From Ziziphus jujuba (Eukaryota > Streptophyta > Magnoliopsida > Rosales > Rhamnaceae): a stretch of DNA of 64,000 bases. The position numbers and the translations under genes were made by a program. The DNA is taken from contig NC_083379.1 in assembly GCF_031755915.1 (NCBI RefSeq), forward strand, positions 41,982,001-42,046,000, in the 5' to 3' direction. The notes under the pieces are model-generated. The model was not told the origin of the DNA. It saw only the letters and a program-made list of their open reading frames with translations, and did not search any database. Numbering within the stretch: the stretch's first letter is position 1; each line of letters begins with the position of its first letter. Below are positions 50,973 to 63,940 of this stretch, piece by piece.

Positions 50973-51709
50973 ATTGTTAGTGCTACCATAATATAAACAA
51001 TTTCATATGCATCAACTATAGCATTGTAATCCAAGATCGTCATATATATAATTACAAAATTGTATTTAATTAAATTATTAACCTTTAAGTGCAGCAATTG
51101 ATTTATCCGATTTACTTGCCAAATAGAACATGAGAGTAATAAAAGCAGTGCCTAATGGATACACTGCTCTCTAACATTTCTTCCTCAGATTTTCACCAAA
51201 TAAACATTATGGATACCTCAAAACCCTAATAATTCAATATGTGAATGGTATATATCACCTGCTATTCATTCCCAATTTATTTATATATGTACAAAATAAT
51301 TAATAAATAATAATAGTAATAATATAATATAACAATAATAATAATAAAACAGGGAATAAGTCAATTGGAAAGAATAAATCCTTCAGTCCAATGGGTCAAT
51401 TGAAGTATTACAACGAGTGTGTGACCAAGAGCCCTATTGAAAATGTCAATAAATAAGCCAGTTCCATTACTGATATAAACAAACCTTATAAGTGAGTTAC
51501 ATACTTATGATTAGTCCACACAATATCTAACAGATTCAACAAGGGAGAAGGGGTTGATTTCTCGCTCCCCATCTTCCCATTTGAAATGTCTAGGCCTACA
51601 ATTTGGTAGCATTTATCTTTTCAAACTTGGACTCATGCATATCCAAGATTTTCAGGACTTCGTTTTAGAATTCTACATCGATTTTCTTTGGAATCTCCAA
51701 AGAGTCCAA

Positions 51710-52042
51710 GGCTTTGATACCAATTGGTGTGTTCTTAAATTAACAAAAGAGAAAATAATTGAGAAAATGAGAGAGAGATAGAATAAGGGGGTTTGGAAAA
51801 ATACTCATTCGTTCATCGTAATAATCCTATTACAAGCTTCCATCTATAAATATGAGGTATAAATATAATTGCAAAATAGTGGAGTACATGGACTAAAACA
51901 AAGCAACTGACAATTAATTATTACATGGACTAAAACAAAGCAACTGACAATTAATTATAACGACCATAATAAAGAAATCAACTACAAAGAACCAGTGGAG
52001 CCTTCCCTGAAACTGCATATGCATGGGATTCGGTCAAGGTTG
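51710..52042 (-). mobile_element. LTR-like fragment 2 with primer-binding site
   Basis: The 13-mer GGCTTTGATACCA at 51710-51722 is identical to the one at 50960 and is complementary to a TGGTATCAAAGCC primer-binding site on the minus strand. The following 320 bases match fragment 1. It contains a 37-bp tandem duplication (51886-51922 and 51923-51959, ACATGGACTAAAACAAAGCA). No gag-pol frame lies beside it, so the element is a remnant or non-autonomous. Confidence 0.6.
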
Positions 52043-52867
52043 GTGAGTGTTTAGATTAAGGTTTCATAAAGAAAACTGAAAAGAAAAAAAAAATGTGAAA
52101 AGAGAGAAAGTAACTATAGATTTTCACTTGTTTGGAAAAATGTTTTGAAATCAGACTATTAGAGTGCTTGAGCATTGTCTTGCATTTAGGCCTTACTAGT
52201 TCATTACTCTTACTAAGGCACTAGTGTACCTGCTCGGTTGCTTATTGTAATTTGGTTTTCGAACACCTATTTCTTTTTTCAAAACCAGCCTTTATTGTCT
52301 CAAACAATTTAGGAATACCAACAAGGCTGACTCAACATTAAGAGGCTTAGGCAAAGAAAAATAATAGAACCTTAATTATATATGATATTAAAAAAATAGT
52401 TGTTAACTTATATTAAAAAACAAATAATATATTTTATTCTATATTATAACATGAAATGACTTAATAAATTTATCAAGTGAGTTTAGCTTAATATTATACC
52501 CATAACACTTGTGTTTATGAGGTTTCATTACACTCACATTCATGAGAGGCATGTATTTTATTGAGAGTGTGAAAATACTTATCGTCTTACTTTTTAGCAA
52601 CGAAACTTAGAAAATAATTTTGAAACTTTGACTTTTCTATACAATATTTCTTCTAAATTTTTAATAAAAAGAAGTGAATAATATTATTGTTTGTGGAATA
52701 AGAATTTGTTTAAATATAGTTAGTAGATTTAAAAAAAAGATGGAAAGATGAATAAATGTAATTATATATATATTTTGGATAGAGTTATTAAAACAATTTT
52801 ATTTTTTTTTTAAAATAAAGTTAGGGACCTTTTTTTTTTTTTGGGTTTTTTTTTTTTTTTTGGCTGA

Positions 52868-53145
52868 AATAAAGTTAAGGACTTTGCATATCTAATAATG
52901 CTAATCCTACATGTTTTAACTACTGTTAGCAAATTTCTTTTGGCCCTACAATTACGTGGAAAGTCAAGCCTCCCATATTCTTTCATACTGTTTGGAATGT
53001 TGAATAAATTATTGCACTATATAAGATAATTTTATTTATTATTATTATTACTTTCTTTTCCTTTTTTGTTTTTTTTTTTTTTTTAATAACACAATCATTG
53101 TCGCTTTGTATGGTTGATATTTTTATTAGAGCCCAAGGAAGTGAT
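52868..53145 (+). repeat. Dispersed direct repeat, copy R2
   Basis: Sister of R1 at 45645-45980. It lacks the A-rich insertion and continues past GTGATCCAAGC into CCAAATCTGGACTTAC, where R1 has instead jumped to TTAACATTGAC; in R2 a similar GCTTAACATGAC occurs 60 bases later, so R1 seems to carry a short deletion. Confidence 0.8.
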
Positions 53146-53283
53146 CCAAGCCCAAATCTGGACTTACATTTTGGACCATTTTTTGGGTCAGGGGAGGGTG
53201 AACAGCTTAACATGACTGTGAAGAACCAGCTTGATTGGATGAGAACCAATAAACTTTCTCTTAATCAGTCCCAATACACTTAA

Positions 53284-54459
53284 GCCCTAAACTTGATGAG
53301 TGGACCCAAATCCATCCAAAGCATGGAATTTTTTTTGTTGGTCAGGATGAAATTGAAAGCTCGTATTTATTTATCTATTTAGGTTTTAGAAGGGAGCTTG
53401 TTTGTACTTTTAAGTAGTCCTTAAAGACAAGCATTTATTTGTCATTATATTATTATTTATTTGAACATGGATTTTGTAAGATATCATTATGAAAATATTT
53501 ACAACCCAGTACAATTTAAAATATTAAAATCTATACATATACCTTTTTTTGATTTTGAAGGTAAGAAAATTCAAATTCAGAATTTAAGCAAAAATGAAAA
53601 TTCAAATTTAGAATTTTATTCAGAAAGATTGACATTGTTAGATTGACATTGTTACTCATAAGGATAAGGAATAATAGTATATAAATGGGAAAAAAATAAA
53701 ATATAACGGAAGCTCATAATAAATAAACAAATAAATGCTTGCACATGGATTGAACGTAAGGTCCCAATCTGAACTGCTCTGGGCAGTGACAAAATCCTCT
53801 ACAGTGATAACAATCTCCTTTACATCTTAAAACTTAATGGACCAAAACCATGCCACGTGTTCAACAACAATTGAATTCATAAAGTTGGGCCCACCGTTAA
53901 GTAACCACCACTCAATAACCAGCTAGTCGCCCATGTCGCTGGTGATTCAACGCCCATTCCTTTGTTACCATTCCCACTCAATTTCCGTTAGCCCTACCGT
54001 TTGGTTGCCCAGAAAAAAAATAAAATAAAATAAAATAAAATTCCAACAATCCAACATCGACTGTATGGGTATTTACCGACTGTAGAGTTACAGTCATGGG
54101 CTTTGTAGATTTGTAGATTCGGTGTTATCTTAAAATATTGTGTCACCTTGAAGTTTGGTACTTTGATGTCGTAATTTAATAGCTTTTGAATCACTTTCTT
54201 TTTTTTTCTTTTTCGAAAAAGTTGTACTAGAAAAAGAAAAGAAAAGAAAATTTTCTCTGAAAATTCAAACTTGATTAATTAGCTCGATATTACCAAAAAA
54301 ATAAAAAAATTCTTATATTATTTATTTTATTTTATTTTATGTTATGGGAAGCATATGAAACTTGAACAAGTGCGTACCGTTACTGTGCTTGAGATTCACA
54401 CGGTTTTGGTATTTTTTGTCGATTAGTAGCTGAAAAGCTTCTACGCACAGTAGCGAATA
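53284..54459. other. Upstream region of the PDAT1-like gene
   Basis: AT-rich with short T/A tracts. The promoter and leader of the plus-strand gene should lie in the last few hundred bases; I could not fix a TATA box or start site. No coding exon was recognised. Confidence 0.5.
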
Positions 54460-57400
54460 ATGGCTTTGTTTCGGCGAAGAAAGACTCCTTCGGATACTTC
54501 AAAGAACAGGAGCGAAAACAGCAAACAAGAAGAAGAAGAAGAAAAGGAAGAAGAAGAAATAGAGGATGATAAAAAGAAGAAGATACCACCGAAAGGTAAA
54601 ATATGGAGGCAGAAGAAGAAGAAGAGCAAATGGTCGTGTTTGGATACATGCTGTTGGTTAGTGGGTTGCATTTGCACAATTTGGTGGTTTTTGCTGTTTA
54701 TGTATAATGCTATGCCGGCTTCTTTCCCTCAGTATGTGACCGAGGCGATCACGGGACCGATGCCGGATCCGCCCGGTGTCAAATTGAGGAAAGAAGGGTT
54801 GAGGGCTAAGCATCCCGTGGTGTTCGTACCCGGGATTGTCACCGGCGGGCTCGAATTGTGGGAGGGCCACCAATGCGCCGAGGGACTGTTCCGGAAACGC
54901 CTCTGGGGCGGCACGTTTGGAGAAGTTTACAAAAGGTATTTTACGATTTCTATGATTTTTTTTTTCTTTTTTTTTTTTTTTGAATTTTTTGTGTAATTTT
55001 CATAACTTGACGTTGTTGTGGGATTGTGGTGTTGGTCGAATAATGAAAATTGGATTATATTGAGTTTAGGATTTAGGAATAGAAACTTTCCAAATTTGAT
55101 TATCTAAGTTTACCAAACTTTTGTGATCAAGGTAACTGGTAAATAATTGAATTACTCTGCCTTAACAATAAGAATTCCGGAAATTGGTGGTCGTTGATAA
55201 GGACTGGGAGGTAATGATCAGATATGGTATTGCCTTACATGTACTTGAAGAACAGTTTATTTCTAATATTGGATTGTTTCTTTATTTGGTGCATCGTAGT
55301 AATATTAATATATTGACAATCTTACAGCTTTACTTCTGTTGTCTTTCAATTTGAAAAAGGTGAGGTCCAAGTGTCCAAAATTGTCGCCAAAGTAACTTTT
55401 ATTGCATCTTGATTCTTTGTTTTGTTAGTGTGGAAGTTTTTTTTTTTGGCCAAGTGTGTGTTTGGCATTGGCTTTAGCTAAAGTATATGAGTGGGTTGGA
55501 TCATTTGCAATTTGGAATGCAGACAAAATGTGGTTTCGGTTACAATGTAAAGTTTTTGCAGCCAGTCCAAATGCCAGCGCCTTTTAGGAACTATTTAGTC
55601 TAATGGAATATATTCATATAGGTTTTGTTATTAAATTTGATGCTTGCAAATTTTCATATAGTTAACTGGTTAAGTGCCTTTCAGGGCTAGCATTCCAGTG
55701 AGAATGGTTGGTTGGCAAGTTCTAATTAAACCTTTTGGTCTCGAGATGCTTTTAGAAATACACTTTGTTGCCCCTGTTTTGCATTTAACTTTAGAACTGG
55801 ATGAGCTTTTGATACTTGGCAATCAAATTTCAATCGTGCATTTGATCTTTTTCAGACCCTTATGCTGGGTGGAGCACATGTCACTGGACAATGAAACTGG
55901 ATTGGATCCTTCTGGTGTAAGGGTCAGGCCTGTGACTGGACTTGTGGCTGCTGATTACTTTGCTCCAGGGTACTTTGTGTGGGCAGTTCTGATTGCTAAC
56001 TTGGCTCGCATTGGTTATGAGGAGAAAACAATGTATATGGCTGCATATGATTGGAGACTCGCGTTTCAGAATACTGAGGTATTCTTTTTAGCTTGAACTT
56101 TAAGTGTGTCGTTGTGCTTTCTGTGGATTTTTCATTGATGTTGCCATGTTCTATTGATATCCATATATTTTTACCTATTGTTTTCTTTGGCCACAATATT
56201 TATGTAATCTCATGTGGTTACTTGTTAGGTAAGAGATCAGACTCTAAGCCGGATAAAAAGTAACATTGAATTGATGGTTACTACTAATGGTGGGAAAAAG
56301 GCAGTTATTATTCCACATTCAATGGGTGTCTTGTACTTCCTGCACTTTATGAAGTGGGTTGAGGCCCCAGCTCCAATGGGTGGTGGGGGAGGACCAGATT
56401 GGTGTTCGAAGCATATTAAGGCAGTGATGAACATTGGTGGACCATTTTTGGGTGTTCCAAAGGCTGTCTCTGGGCTTTTCTCTGCTGAAGCCAAGGATAT
56501 TGCAGTTGCCAGGTTCCTCTTTAATCTGCCATCTTAATGGCGAGTAGGAACTTAGTTTGCTTTATGATTGCTTGCCGAGGCACTTTCTTTTTCACCCTGC
56601 AATACTGTTTTCACAGTGTTTGTTCAAATTCATATATTCATGTTTATTTACTGTCTGAATATGACCAATCTAGTTTACCCGCATTCCATTTCAGCCAATA
56701 TTTTGACAACTCTTGAGAAATAGCATACGAAAAGAAAATACATATATAAGATGTCAGTTTCTTCTTTTTATGTTAACTTGTTAATTTTATTACGCTATTT
56801 TCATGTGTTTATTGAGCCATATTCTCATATACATTTTGTGGAGTCATAGTCTCTTTTTTTCTACTACATACGTATAAATGAATGGTAGAACTTTCATGTA
56901 TTAAATGTGTTAAACATGACATGGCGTATTGGTTACTTTTCTAACTGTATGTAATAACAAAAGTGCATGAAGCCAGTATAGCTGCATATGAAATATCATT
57001 TTCATTCCCTTTGATTCTATTCCGAGATCTCTTTTCTTTTTTTTCTTTTTTTTTTTTTTTTTTTTTCAAATTATTACAGCTGCATGTGGTCTGCTGTTAT
57101 GTAAAATGCAAATTCAATCTTTATCTTTATTTTTCTCTTTTCAAATGAGAAATCTTAATGTTTTCGTATTATTTTTCTAACATAGGGCCATTGCACCTGG
57201 TTTTTTGGATAACGATCTATTTCGTCTTCAAACTTTGCAACATGTAATGAAGATGACTCGCACTTGGGACTCAACCATGTCTATGATACCAAAAGGTGGG
57301 GACACAATATGGGGTGGTCTTGATTGGTCTCCTGAGGAAGGGTTTCGTCCTAGCACGAAGAGACAAAAAAACAATGATACCCAGTTTACAAGAGAAAATA

Positions 57401-59269
57401 AGGCTCATGATCTAGTTTCTGAATCAAAAACTATTAAATATGGAAGGATTATATCATTTGGAAAAGATGTAGCAGAGGCACATTCATCTGAGATAGAAAG
57501 GACTGACTTTAAGGTAAGGCTGTGTTTTTGTGAGAACTCGTAATTCTAAAGAAATATTAGAGTTTCTATCTCCCTGTCTTTTTCCCTCTGTCTATTTCCT
57601 TAGTGATGAACAGAATGGCATGTGGAATCTAGGAGTTGGAAGGATCATGCGTGGGGGTTCAAAATAATTATTTAATTGATGAGATCTTGTGCCAAAAAGG
57701 TTCTATATTTGATGAGCTTATGAATTGTGGATGGCAAGTGTATTGTTTATTTAGGTTTAAACAACATTCAAGATTTTTGAATTATTACTATTATTATACA
57801 TTATTTATGCTACGTTGAATCATACTTTGCAAACCCTTGTGCAATGATATAGTTTCCTATTATTTCCTTTCTTGTTGTTGGTTACCATTTTTTCCAAAAT
57901 TTTATATCTTAAAATAAAAAAACCCAAAGAACAAGTTAACCCGTGTAGCAAAAAAATCAATGGGGTTGGGTGGTTTGGTATTACACTTTGGTTGTTCCGT
58001 GAGTGTTTTAACATCTTAATTATTCTGTATAAAGTTATTGCATTTATGTATTTTACCTTTGAATTGGTTTACAGGGTGCCATTAAGGGTTTTAATGTTGC
58101 AAATACTACTTGTCGGGATGTATGGACTGAGTACCATGACATGGGAATTGAGGGTATCAGAGCTGTTGCAGATTATAAAGTATACACTGCTGGATCAGTT
58201 GTAGACCTGCTTCAATTTGTAGCCCCAAAAATGATGGCACGTGGTAGTGCTCATTTCTCATATGGAATTGCTGACAATTTGGAGGATCCAAAGTACAATC
58301 ACTACAAATATTGGTCTAACCCATTGGAGACAAAGTGAGGATTTTTATATCCTGTTGTTTCAAGTTTTTAAATATGATTGTCAATTATAATGCTATTGTC
58401 CATTATATGTTGTCAATTATAATGTTATTAAGAGGAGGGACCATCATCTATCACTTCATGTACATTAACCTCTACTCTTCGGTTCTCTCTCAGTGTCTAG
58501 CAGGAAAACATGCATGGATGGACTCTCGATTTTTCTATTATGATTGATTTCAGCATGAGAAAATTTAATATAAGTTTTATTAAAAAGAGACATCTTGTCC
58601 TCTAATAGTTTGGATTTACAATCCTTGTTTATTTCAGACAGCTTTAATACCATGCAATCCAAAACTTTTAGCAGTCCACAATGCTCAGATTTTATTGTTT
58701 CCTCTGGTTCAGTAAATTATAGCAATTTGCCTTTTTTTCAGATAATTAGGTTGATAACTTCTCCATCTTCACTTGTGTTTTGCAGATTACCAAATGCTCC
58801 TGATATGGAAATCTTTTCTCTTTATGGAGTTGGCATACCAACAGAAAGAGCTTATGTTTATAAGTTATCTCCTTCTTCAGAATGCTACATTCCATTTCAG
58901 ATTGATACTTCAGTTAATGGTGAAGATGAAGACAGCTGTCTGACGGATGGAGTATATGCTGTCGAGGGGGATGAGACTGTGCCTGTTTTAAGTGCAGGCT
59001 TTATGTGTGCTAAAGGTTGGCGGGGCAAAACCAGATTTAATCCTTCAGGAATCCGAACATATGTTAGAGAGTATGATCATTCCCCTCCAGCCAACCTGCT
59101 CGAGGGTCGGGGAACCCAAAGTGGTGCTCATGTTGACATAATGGGAAACTTTGCTTTGATCGAGGATGTGATAAGGGTGGCAGCTGGTGCTAGAGGAGAA
59201 GATTTGGGAGGTGACCAAGTTTTCTCCGACATTTTTAAATGGTCTGAGAAGATCGATCTACCCCTATAA
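54460..59269 (+). CDS. PDAT1: Phospholipid:diacylglycerol acyltransferase 1-like, six exons
   Basis: PDAT transfers an acyl group from the sn-2 position of phosphatidylcholine to diacylglycerol, making triacylglycerol and lysophosphatidylcholine at the endoplasmic reticulum, independently of acyl-CoA. Exons: 54460-54935, 55856-56078, 56229-56512, 57186-57513, 58075-58334 and 58786-59269. All junctions fit GT-AG and the frame closes at 684 residues (Arabidopsis PDAT1 is about 671). A charged Glu/Lys-rich cytosolic tail (1-60) precedes one membrane segment at about 65-83 (WLVGCICTIWWFLLFMY), then the LCAT-like domain. The catalytic triad is probably Ser264 (PHSMGV), Asp586 (GDETVPVLS) and His639 (QSGAHVDIMG). 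The conserved text GLELWEGHQCAEGLFRKRLW is present. No truncation is seen. Long introns 1 and 3 hold only T tracts and AT-rich sequence. Confidence 0.96.
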
Positions 59270-59318
59270 GATCCACTGGTATGTACTCTTTTGTTTTCAA
59301 TTTCCTAAAATCGAAACT

Positions 59319-59416
59319 AAGACATTATTTTAATCGTAAATCTAATGCTCTTGGTGACAATCTTCTTAAGACGTTATTTTAATCGTAAATCTAATGCCCG
59401 TGGTGACAATCTTCTT
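59319..59416. repeat. Tandem duplication, 2 x 49 bp, after the PDAT1-like stop
   Basis: The unit AAGACATTATTTTAATCGTA and following bases repeats with period 49 and a few substitutions. It starts 50 bases after the stop codon, in the 3' UTR or in a 3' UTR intron. Confidence 0.9.
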
Positions 59417-60665
59417 ATTGACATTATGCGATTATGGAAAAATGCATTTAAACATTGTTGGAAATTGTAAATTCGCATTGAACTGATGCACCAATAGGAG
59501 TATTGAATTTTGCCAATGAGCTTTTTTACATCTTGTTGTTCTGGCTTCTGAAAAAACAGGATAAGAAATAACAAGAACAGCTTCAGACGCGTGGAAAGGA
59601 GGTTTTACTTGTCGGTTGTTGATCTCTTTTGCATGAAGACCACTGGATCACAACCTTCTCTAATGGCTTCTTGTTCTTGTTATGTGGATCATGATTGTAT
59701 GTGGATCATGATTGTATGTGTATACTAATTATTGAATGAGGTGATTTACACCCATATCAGTATATCTGTGGACAAGCTGGAATTTCTGGCTCAAAAACTA
59801 AATAGAGGTTGTTCATAGTGTTGTTTTTTTTTTTTTGGTTACTATTATTAATTAGAGGTATAAAAGGGAAGCCCTAAGAGGGAAAATGGAAGGACATTAG
59901 AAGGAAAGAAAAGACGTTGCACCTAAAAGTCCTAAACTTTCTGCTAAAAACATGAAAAGAAAAGTGATAGTTTTGTGTTTATAAAGAATTTGAAAAAGTT
60001 TACTTATTGTCCTTTTTTCAACAAAGTGGTTAGTGACATTAACATATATTTTTATGATTATGGAAGAATATAGAATATGACCTGAACAACATTCGAAGAA
60101 AGCCCATAGGAAGTAAGAGTGAATTTCATGTTGTGATTCTAAAATCTCCATTATTATATATTTATTTCAGTACTTGATAATAATTGCTAAAGTTATTTTT
60201 TATTTTATTTTATTTTTCTGATATGTTTATGTATATGTCAAGTGAAAATAAAAAAGTGTCCTATTGTCATATTACAAAAAAAGAAACAAAGAAAAAAGAA
60301 AAAGGGTAAAAGTGTCTTATTGTGAGGTTAGTTAATCAACACACTGATTCCCAAGTCTAAGTGATTCTTTCTTTTTTTTTTTTTTTTTTTGAAGGATACG
60401 CAGAGTGGTTGTTTTTTCAGTTGTTCACATTTTTATTATTTATTTATTTTTTCTAAAGCTATAAAATACATCATTTAATAATTTAACAGTAAAATAATCA
60501 AGTGGTCAATTTAAAATTTTACTGGAATTTTTTGTTTCATTCAAAAAATACCTTTTTCTTTTGGTTTGATCGATAACCATTTGTTACTATTATCATTTAT
60601 TATTACAAAGGCTTATATCTTTATTATTTTTAAGGCAAATGAAGAAAAAACCAAAGTGGAATTAA

Positions 60666-60697
<32 letters not shown>

Positions 60698-61020
60698 ACC
60701 CACATTTTTCATACTATAGCATTAAAAAAAAAATTAAGATATTTCATAAAAATCAATTTACTTAGAAAAAAAAAATTGAGAGTGAGAGAGAAGAAAATAT
60801 ATTATGAAAAACGTGTTGGGAAATAAAAACAAAAAATGGAAAGCAAAACGAGTTTGGGAATATGGTGAGCACGTGGTGGTAAAAGGATCAAAGTCCATGA
60901 TATTATCCAACTCCCTGCTGCAGGGGAGTCTAATCCACGTTTTCGGATTTACAATTTTACGGCCTTGAAAGAGGTCTTGCTGTTTCTCTCTCTCACCGTC
61001 TTCAAAAATCACAGACCCTC
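59417..61020. other. Intergenic space between the PDAT1-like and ataxin-2-like genes
   Basis: AT-rich with T tracts near 59824 and 60368 and an (AT)n run at 60671-60697. It should hold the 3' end of one gene and the promoter of the next. A palindromic CTCCCTGCTGCAGGGGAG near 60912 is the only unusual motif seen. Confidence 0.5.
59681..59714. repeat. Tandem duplication, 2 x 17 bp
   Basis: TATGTGGATCATGATTG occurs twice in a row, identical, downstream of the PDAT1-like gene. Confidence 0.9.
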
Positions 61021-62837
61021 TCTCTCTCTCTCTCGCTCGCTCGCTCGATCACACCGAGGACTCTCCCTCCTCCTCCTCCTCCTTCTCTTCCTCCTTTAAC
61101 CTCTTCTAGCCTGCCATCAGGGTTCGTGCTTTGATCCTCTGCTTCGATCTGTTCCTCTATTCGAGCCCTAAACCTACCTCTATTTTCTTAACCCTAACTC
61201 ACTGAGTTCATTTCCCCAACTTCCCTTTTTCCAACTCGGAAGCAGCTTCAGAAGCAATTATAGCGCCTCTTAAGCTTTATTAAGGTGAGGATCATGTATT
61301 TTGGGGTTCTTGCTCTTGGGGTTTAGTTTCGGGAATTCGCGGTTTACTTACTTGCCCGGTCTGGCTTAATCTCTTTCCTTTTTTTTTTTTTTTTGGGGGG
61401 GGGGCTTTACTCGCTATTTTCGTTGCTGATTATAAATGGTAGAAAGTATATGAAACAGAAACTGGATTATGTGCTTTTTTTCTTTTTGGTCAATGGCGTT
61501 GCTAGGTTGGAAATTATAAAATTTGTATTGAGTTTGGACAAATTATTGGTTAGAGGTTTAAGTTGGGCTAATTAGGCTTTTAAGAGATTCAAAAATACAT
61601 TATTGGATTGTGGATTGCATATGTAATTCATTGCTGGGTTCATATGGTTATGCTTTTCTTTTTGACATATTATGTTTTGCTTTTCCTTGACTCTATATTG
61701 TCGTAATTAATTATGTACGTCTTTTGTGTTTCTCCCCTCGTTGAGCTTATTTATTTACTGTTGTACTCTACTGACATTGGAGTATTGGTGACGTGAATGC
61801 TGAAACTTCAACTTCATGTGCTCGCACGCACTCTCATGCATGAGCATTTTAATTTCTTTATTTATTTTTGTCTTTGTTGTGGTTTTAAAAAAATATTTCC
61901 TATTTATCTTTATCCTTTTTATAGGTATTGATTGGAACTTCAGGTAGAATTATTGGGAGTAGCTCCAACTGAATAAAGGTGGCATCCAGTTTATCATTAT
62001 TTTTTACTTAAGCTGTTGGAAAATTGTATTTGAATTAGTTTTTATGGAAATTGCTGTTGGGATATGTTGTGGTTGCTCATTTAGAATCTACTGCAAAACT
62101 TATTCTTTGGGCTTCTTTAACCTTGATAGAATACTATTATTGAGCCTGTGATGCATATTTGTGCATACGCACACATTTTAGAATTTAGATGGTCAATGGT
62201 TCTTAACATATTGGCTATCGTTGTTGAACTTCATATGTTGCTTGTAGTAATGAAGAAGGAAGTAATCAAGATTTGAGAAAAGAGTTGAAACAATATTTTT
62301 GACTTTCTAAGTGATACTTTTATTGCAAAATGGCACTTATTCTCCACTGTTCTTTGTCTAAAATGGACCAGAACTTTCGGGCCGGGGAAATTTTCCTGTA
62401 TAGGTCATCATATTGCTTGTATTTGCACATTTGTACTCGCACATTTGTACTCCTAAAATAGTTTTTTAACTAAATATGTTGCAAAGTCATAATTCTTTTT
62501 TTTCTTTGCAAGTTATTATTTTATTATTGTGCTGTTCTTGATGTTATGTTGCTTGCATTCTCTATTTTAACTGCTAAATTATGTGTTGTTGTTGTTGTTG
62601 TTGTTGTTATTGATTTTTTCTTATAGTTTCTTGGTTCCACAATTCACTTCTTCTATATGTAAATTTCCATTTGAAGCACCGCTTATACATGCTATTGGAA
62701 GATTTTCCATATACTATATAAATATATATATATATATATATTTTGGCTTTTTGTTACCTCAAAAAATATAGTATTCCAGTGGCATGACTTATTCAACGTC
62801 AAGTTCTTTTTTCACAGGTTGAAGATTTGTGGTGAGG
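61021..62837 (+). other. Probable leader and leader intron of the ataxin-2-like gene
   Basis: A pyrimidine-rich stretch (CTCTCTCTCTCG, GCTCGCTCG, CTCCTCCTCC) typical of plant 5' leaders runs to about 61284. A GTGAGG donor at 61285 and a TTTTTTCACAG acceptor ending at 62817 suggest a 1.5-kb intron in the untranslated leader, leaving 20 leader bases before the ATG. The intron contains a T16G10 tract near 61380-61403, GTT repeats near 62586 and (AT)n near 62718. Leader introns of this size often raise expression in plants; that role is inferred. Confidence 0.6.
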
Positions 62838-63940
62838 ATGAATGTTCAACGAGCTGTCAGATCTTCATCAAATGGATTTGGTCGACGTAGAGGTGGAGAA
62901 GTGGGGACTAGGGCAGAAAATAAGTCGCAGTCTGGGAAATTAAATGCCAACAGATTAGCAAATGCAGGTTAATTTCTTTGGCATGATCCACATGAATCTT
63001 TTTATTGGTTGTGTCTTTCTTTCCTTACTTATCATGTAGATTCTCTCACAGGTACCAAAGTTGGTGGCTATGAGAGTTCTTCTCGTGATCGATTAATGTA
63101 TTTGGCTACATGCTTTATTGGGCATCATGTGGAAGTCCAGGTGAAAAATGGATCCATATACTCTGGAATATTTCATGCAACAAATGGCGAAAAGGAATTT
63201 GGTAAGTTTTTTTAATTTTGCTTTTGTTGAAGAGTGGATGTTTCTGGGTTTGTGTCTTTTAAAGAGTTATCGACTGTTACTGGTGTTGACTTAGTTTCAT
63301 GCATTTTATTTTACTAATATCATTATATGAATTAAATTAGTTAGATGGCATCCCTTTTTCTTCATGGTGCCAACTGCTTTTCTTAATGTTCAGTTGCTTG
63401 TCATATTCAGGGATTACCTTGAGAATGGCTCGCATGACTAAGGATGGTTCTCTACGAGGACAGAAGTCTGTTCAAGAGTCGGTTAGCAAGGCCCTGTCAA
63501 AGATTTTAATTATATCTGCTAACGAACTTGTGCAAGTTATAGCAAAGGTTTCTGCTATATTATCATGCTGTCTGAATTTTGGTTTTTAGAAACTTTTATA
63601 TTTGTGGCAATTTTATGCTATCTGTGTTCTTGTTTTTACATTTGTAATTAGCATTTTGTTTCTGTGAGTGATAGAAGTTAATTCAAGATGTTGACATGTG
63701 GTTGGTGATGGTGCAGTCGTGGTTCTGATGTTCTAATTAATCATGGCAGGATGTGCCTATAACAAGGGATGGCTCAGTGGATGAAGTCCCGGGTGAAAAG
63801 CAGCAGGAAATTTTGATAGACTCCTTTATATCACAATCTCGTCAAGTTGAGGTGGAGAGAGAGCTTGAACCATGGGTCCCAGATGAAGATGATCCTCAGT
63901 GTCCTGAATTAGAGAATATCTTTAATGGCCCTTGGAATAG
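62838..63940 (+). CDS. Ataxin-2 / CID4-like protein, 5' part only
   Basis: Plant ataxin-2 homologues (CID3/CID4) bind poly(A)-binding protein and act in mRNA turnover and stress granules in the cytoplasm. Visible coding exons: 62838-62967, 63052-63201, 63411-63547 and 63750-63940, all GT-AG, giving 202 residues before the window ends in the next intron. The start MNVQRAVRSSSNGFGRRR is family-like. The ataxin-2 Sm-type domain follows (RDRLMYLATCFIGHHVEVQV, KNGSIYSGIFHA, FGITLRMARM), then ELVQVIAKDVPITRDG and the beginning of the LsmAD region (SRQVEVERELEPWVPDEDD, LENIFNGPWNR). The PAM2 motif that binds poly(A)-binding protein should lie downstream and cannot be checked here. CID4 is the nearest remembered match. 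Confidence 0.92.

Noticed and set aside
45645..53145. R1 and R2 as the two LTRs of one retrotransposon
   Set aside because: No TG...CA ends, no primer-binding site or polypurine tract beside them, and no gag-pol between them; the content is unrelated pseudogenes and other LTR fragments.
53098..53283. Plus-strand frame of 61 codons in and after repeat R2
   Set aside because: It begins inside the dispersed repeat and matches no family I recognise.
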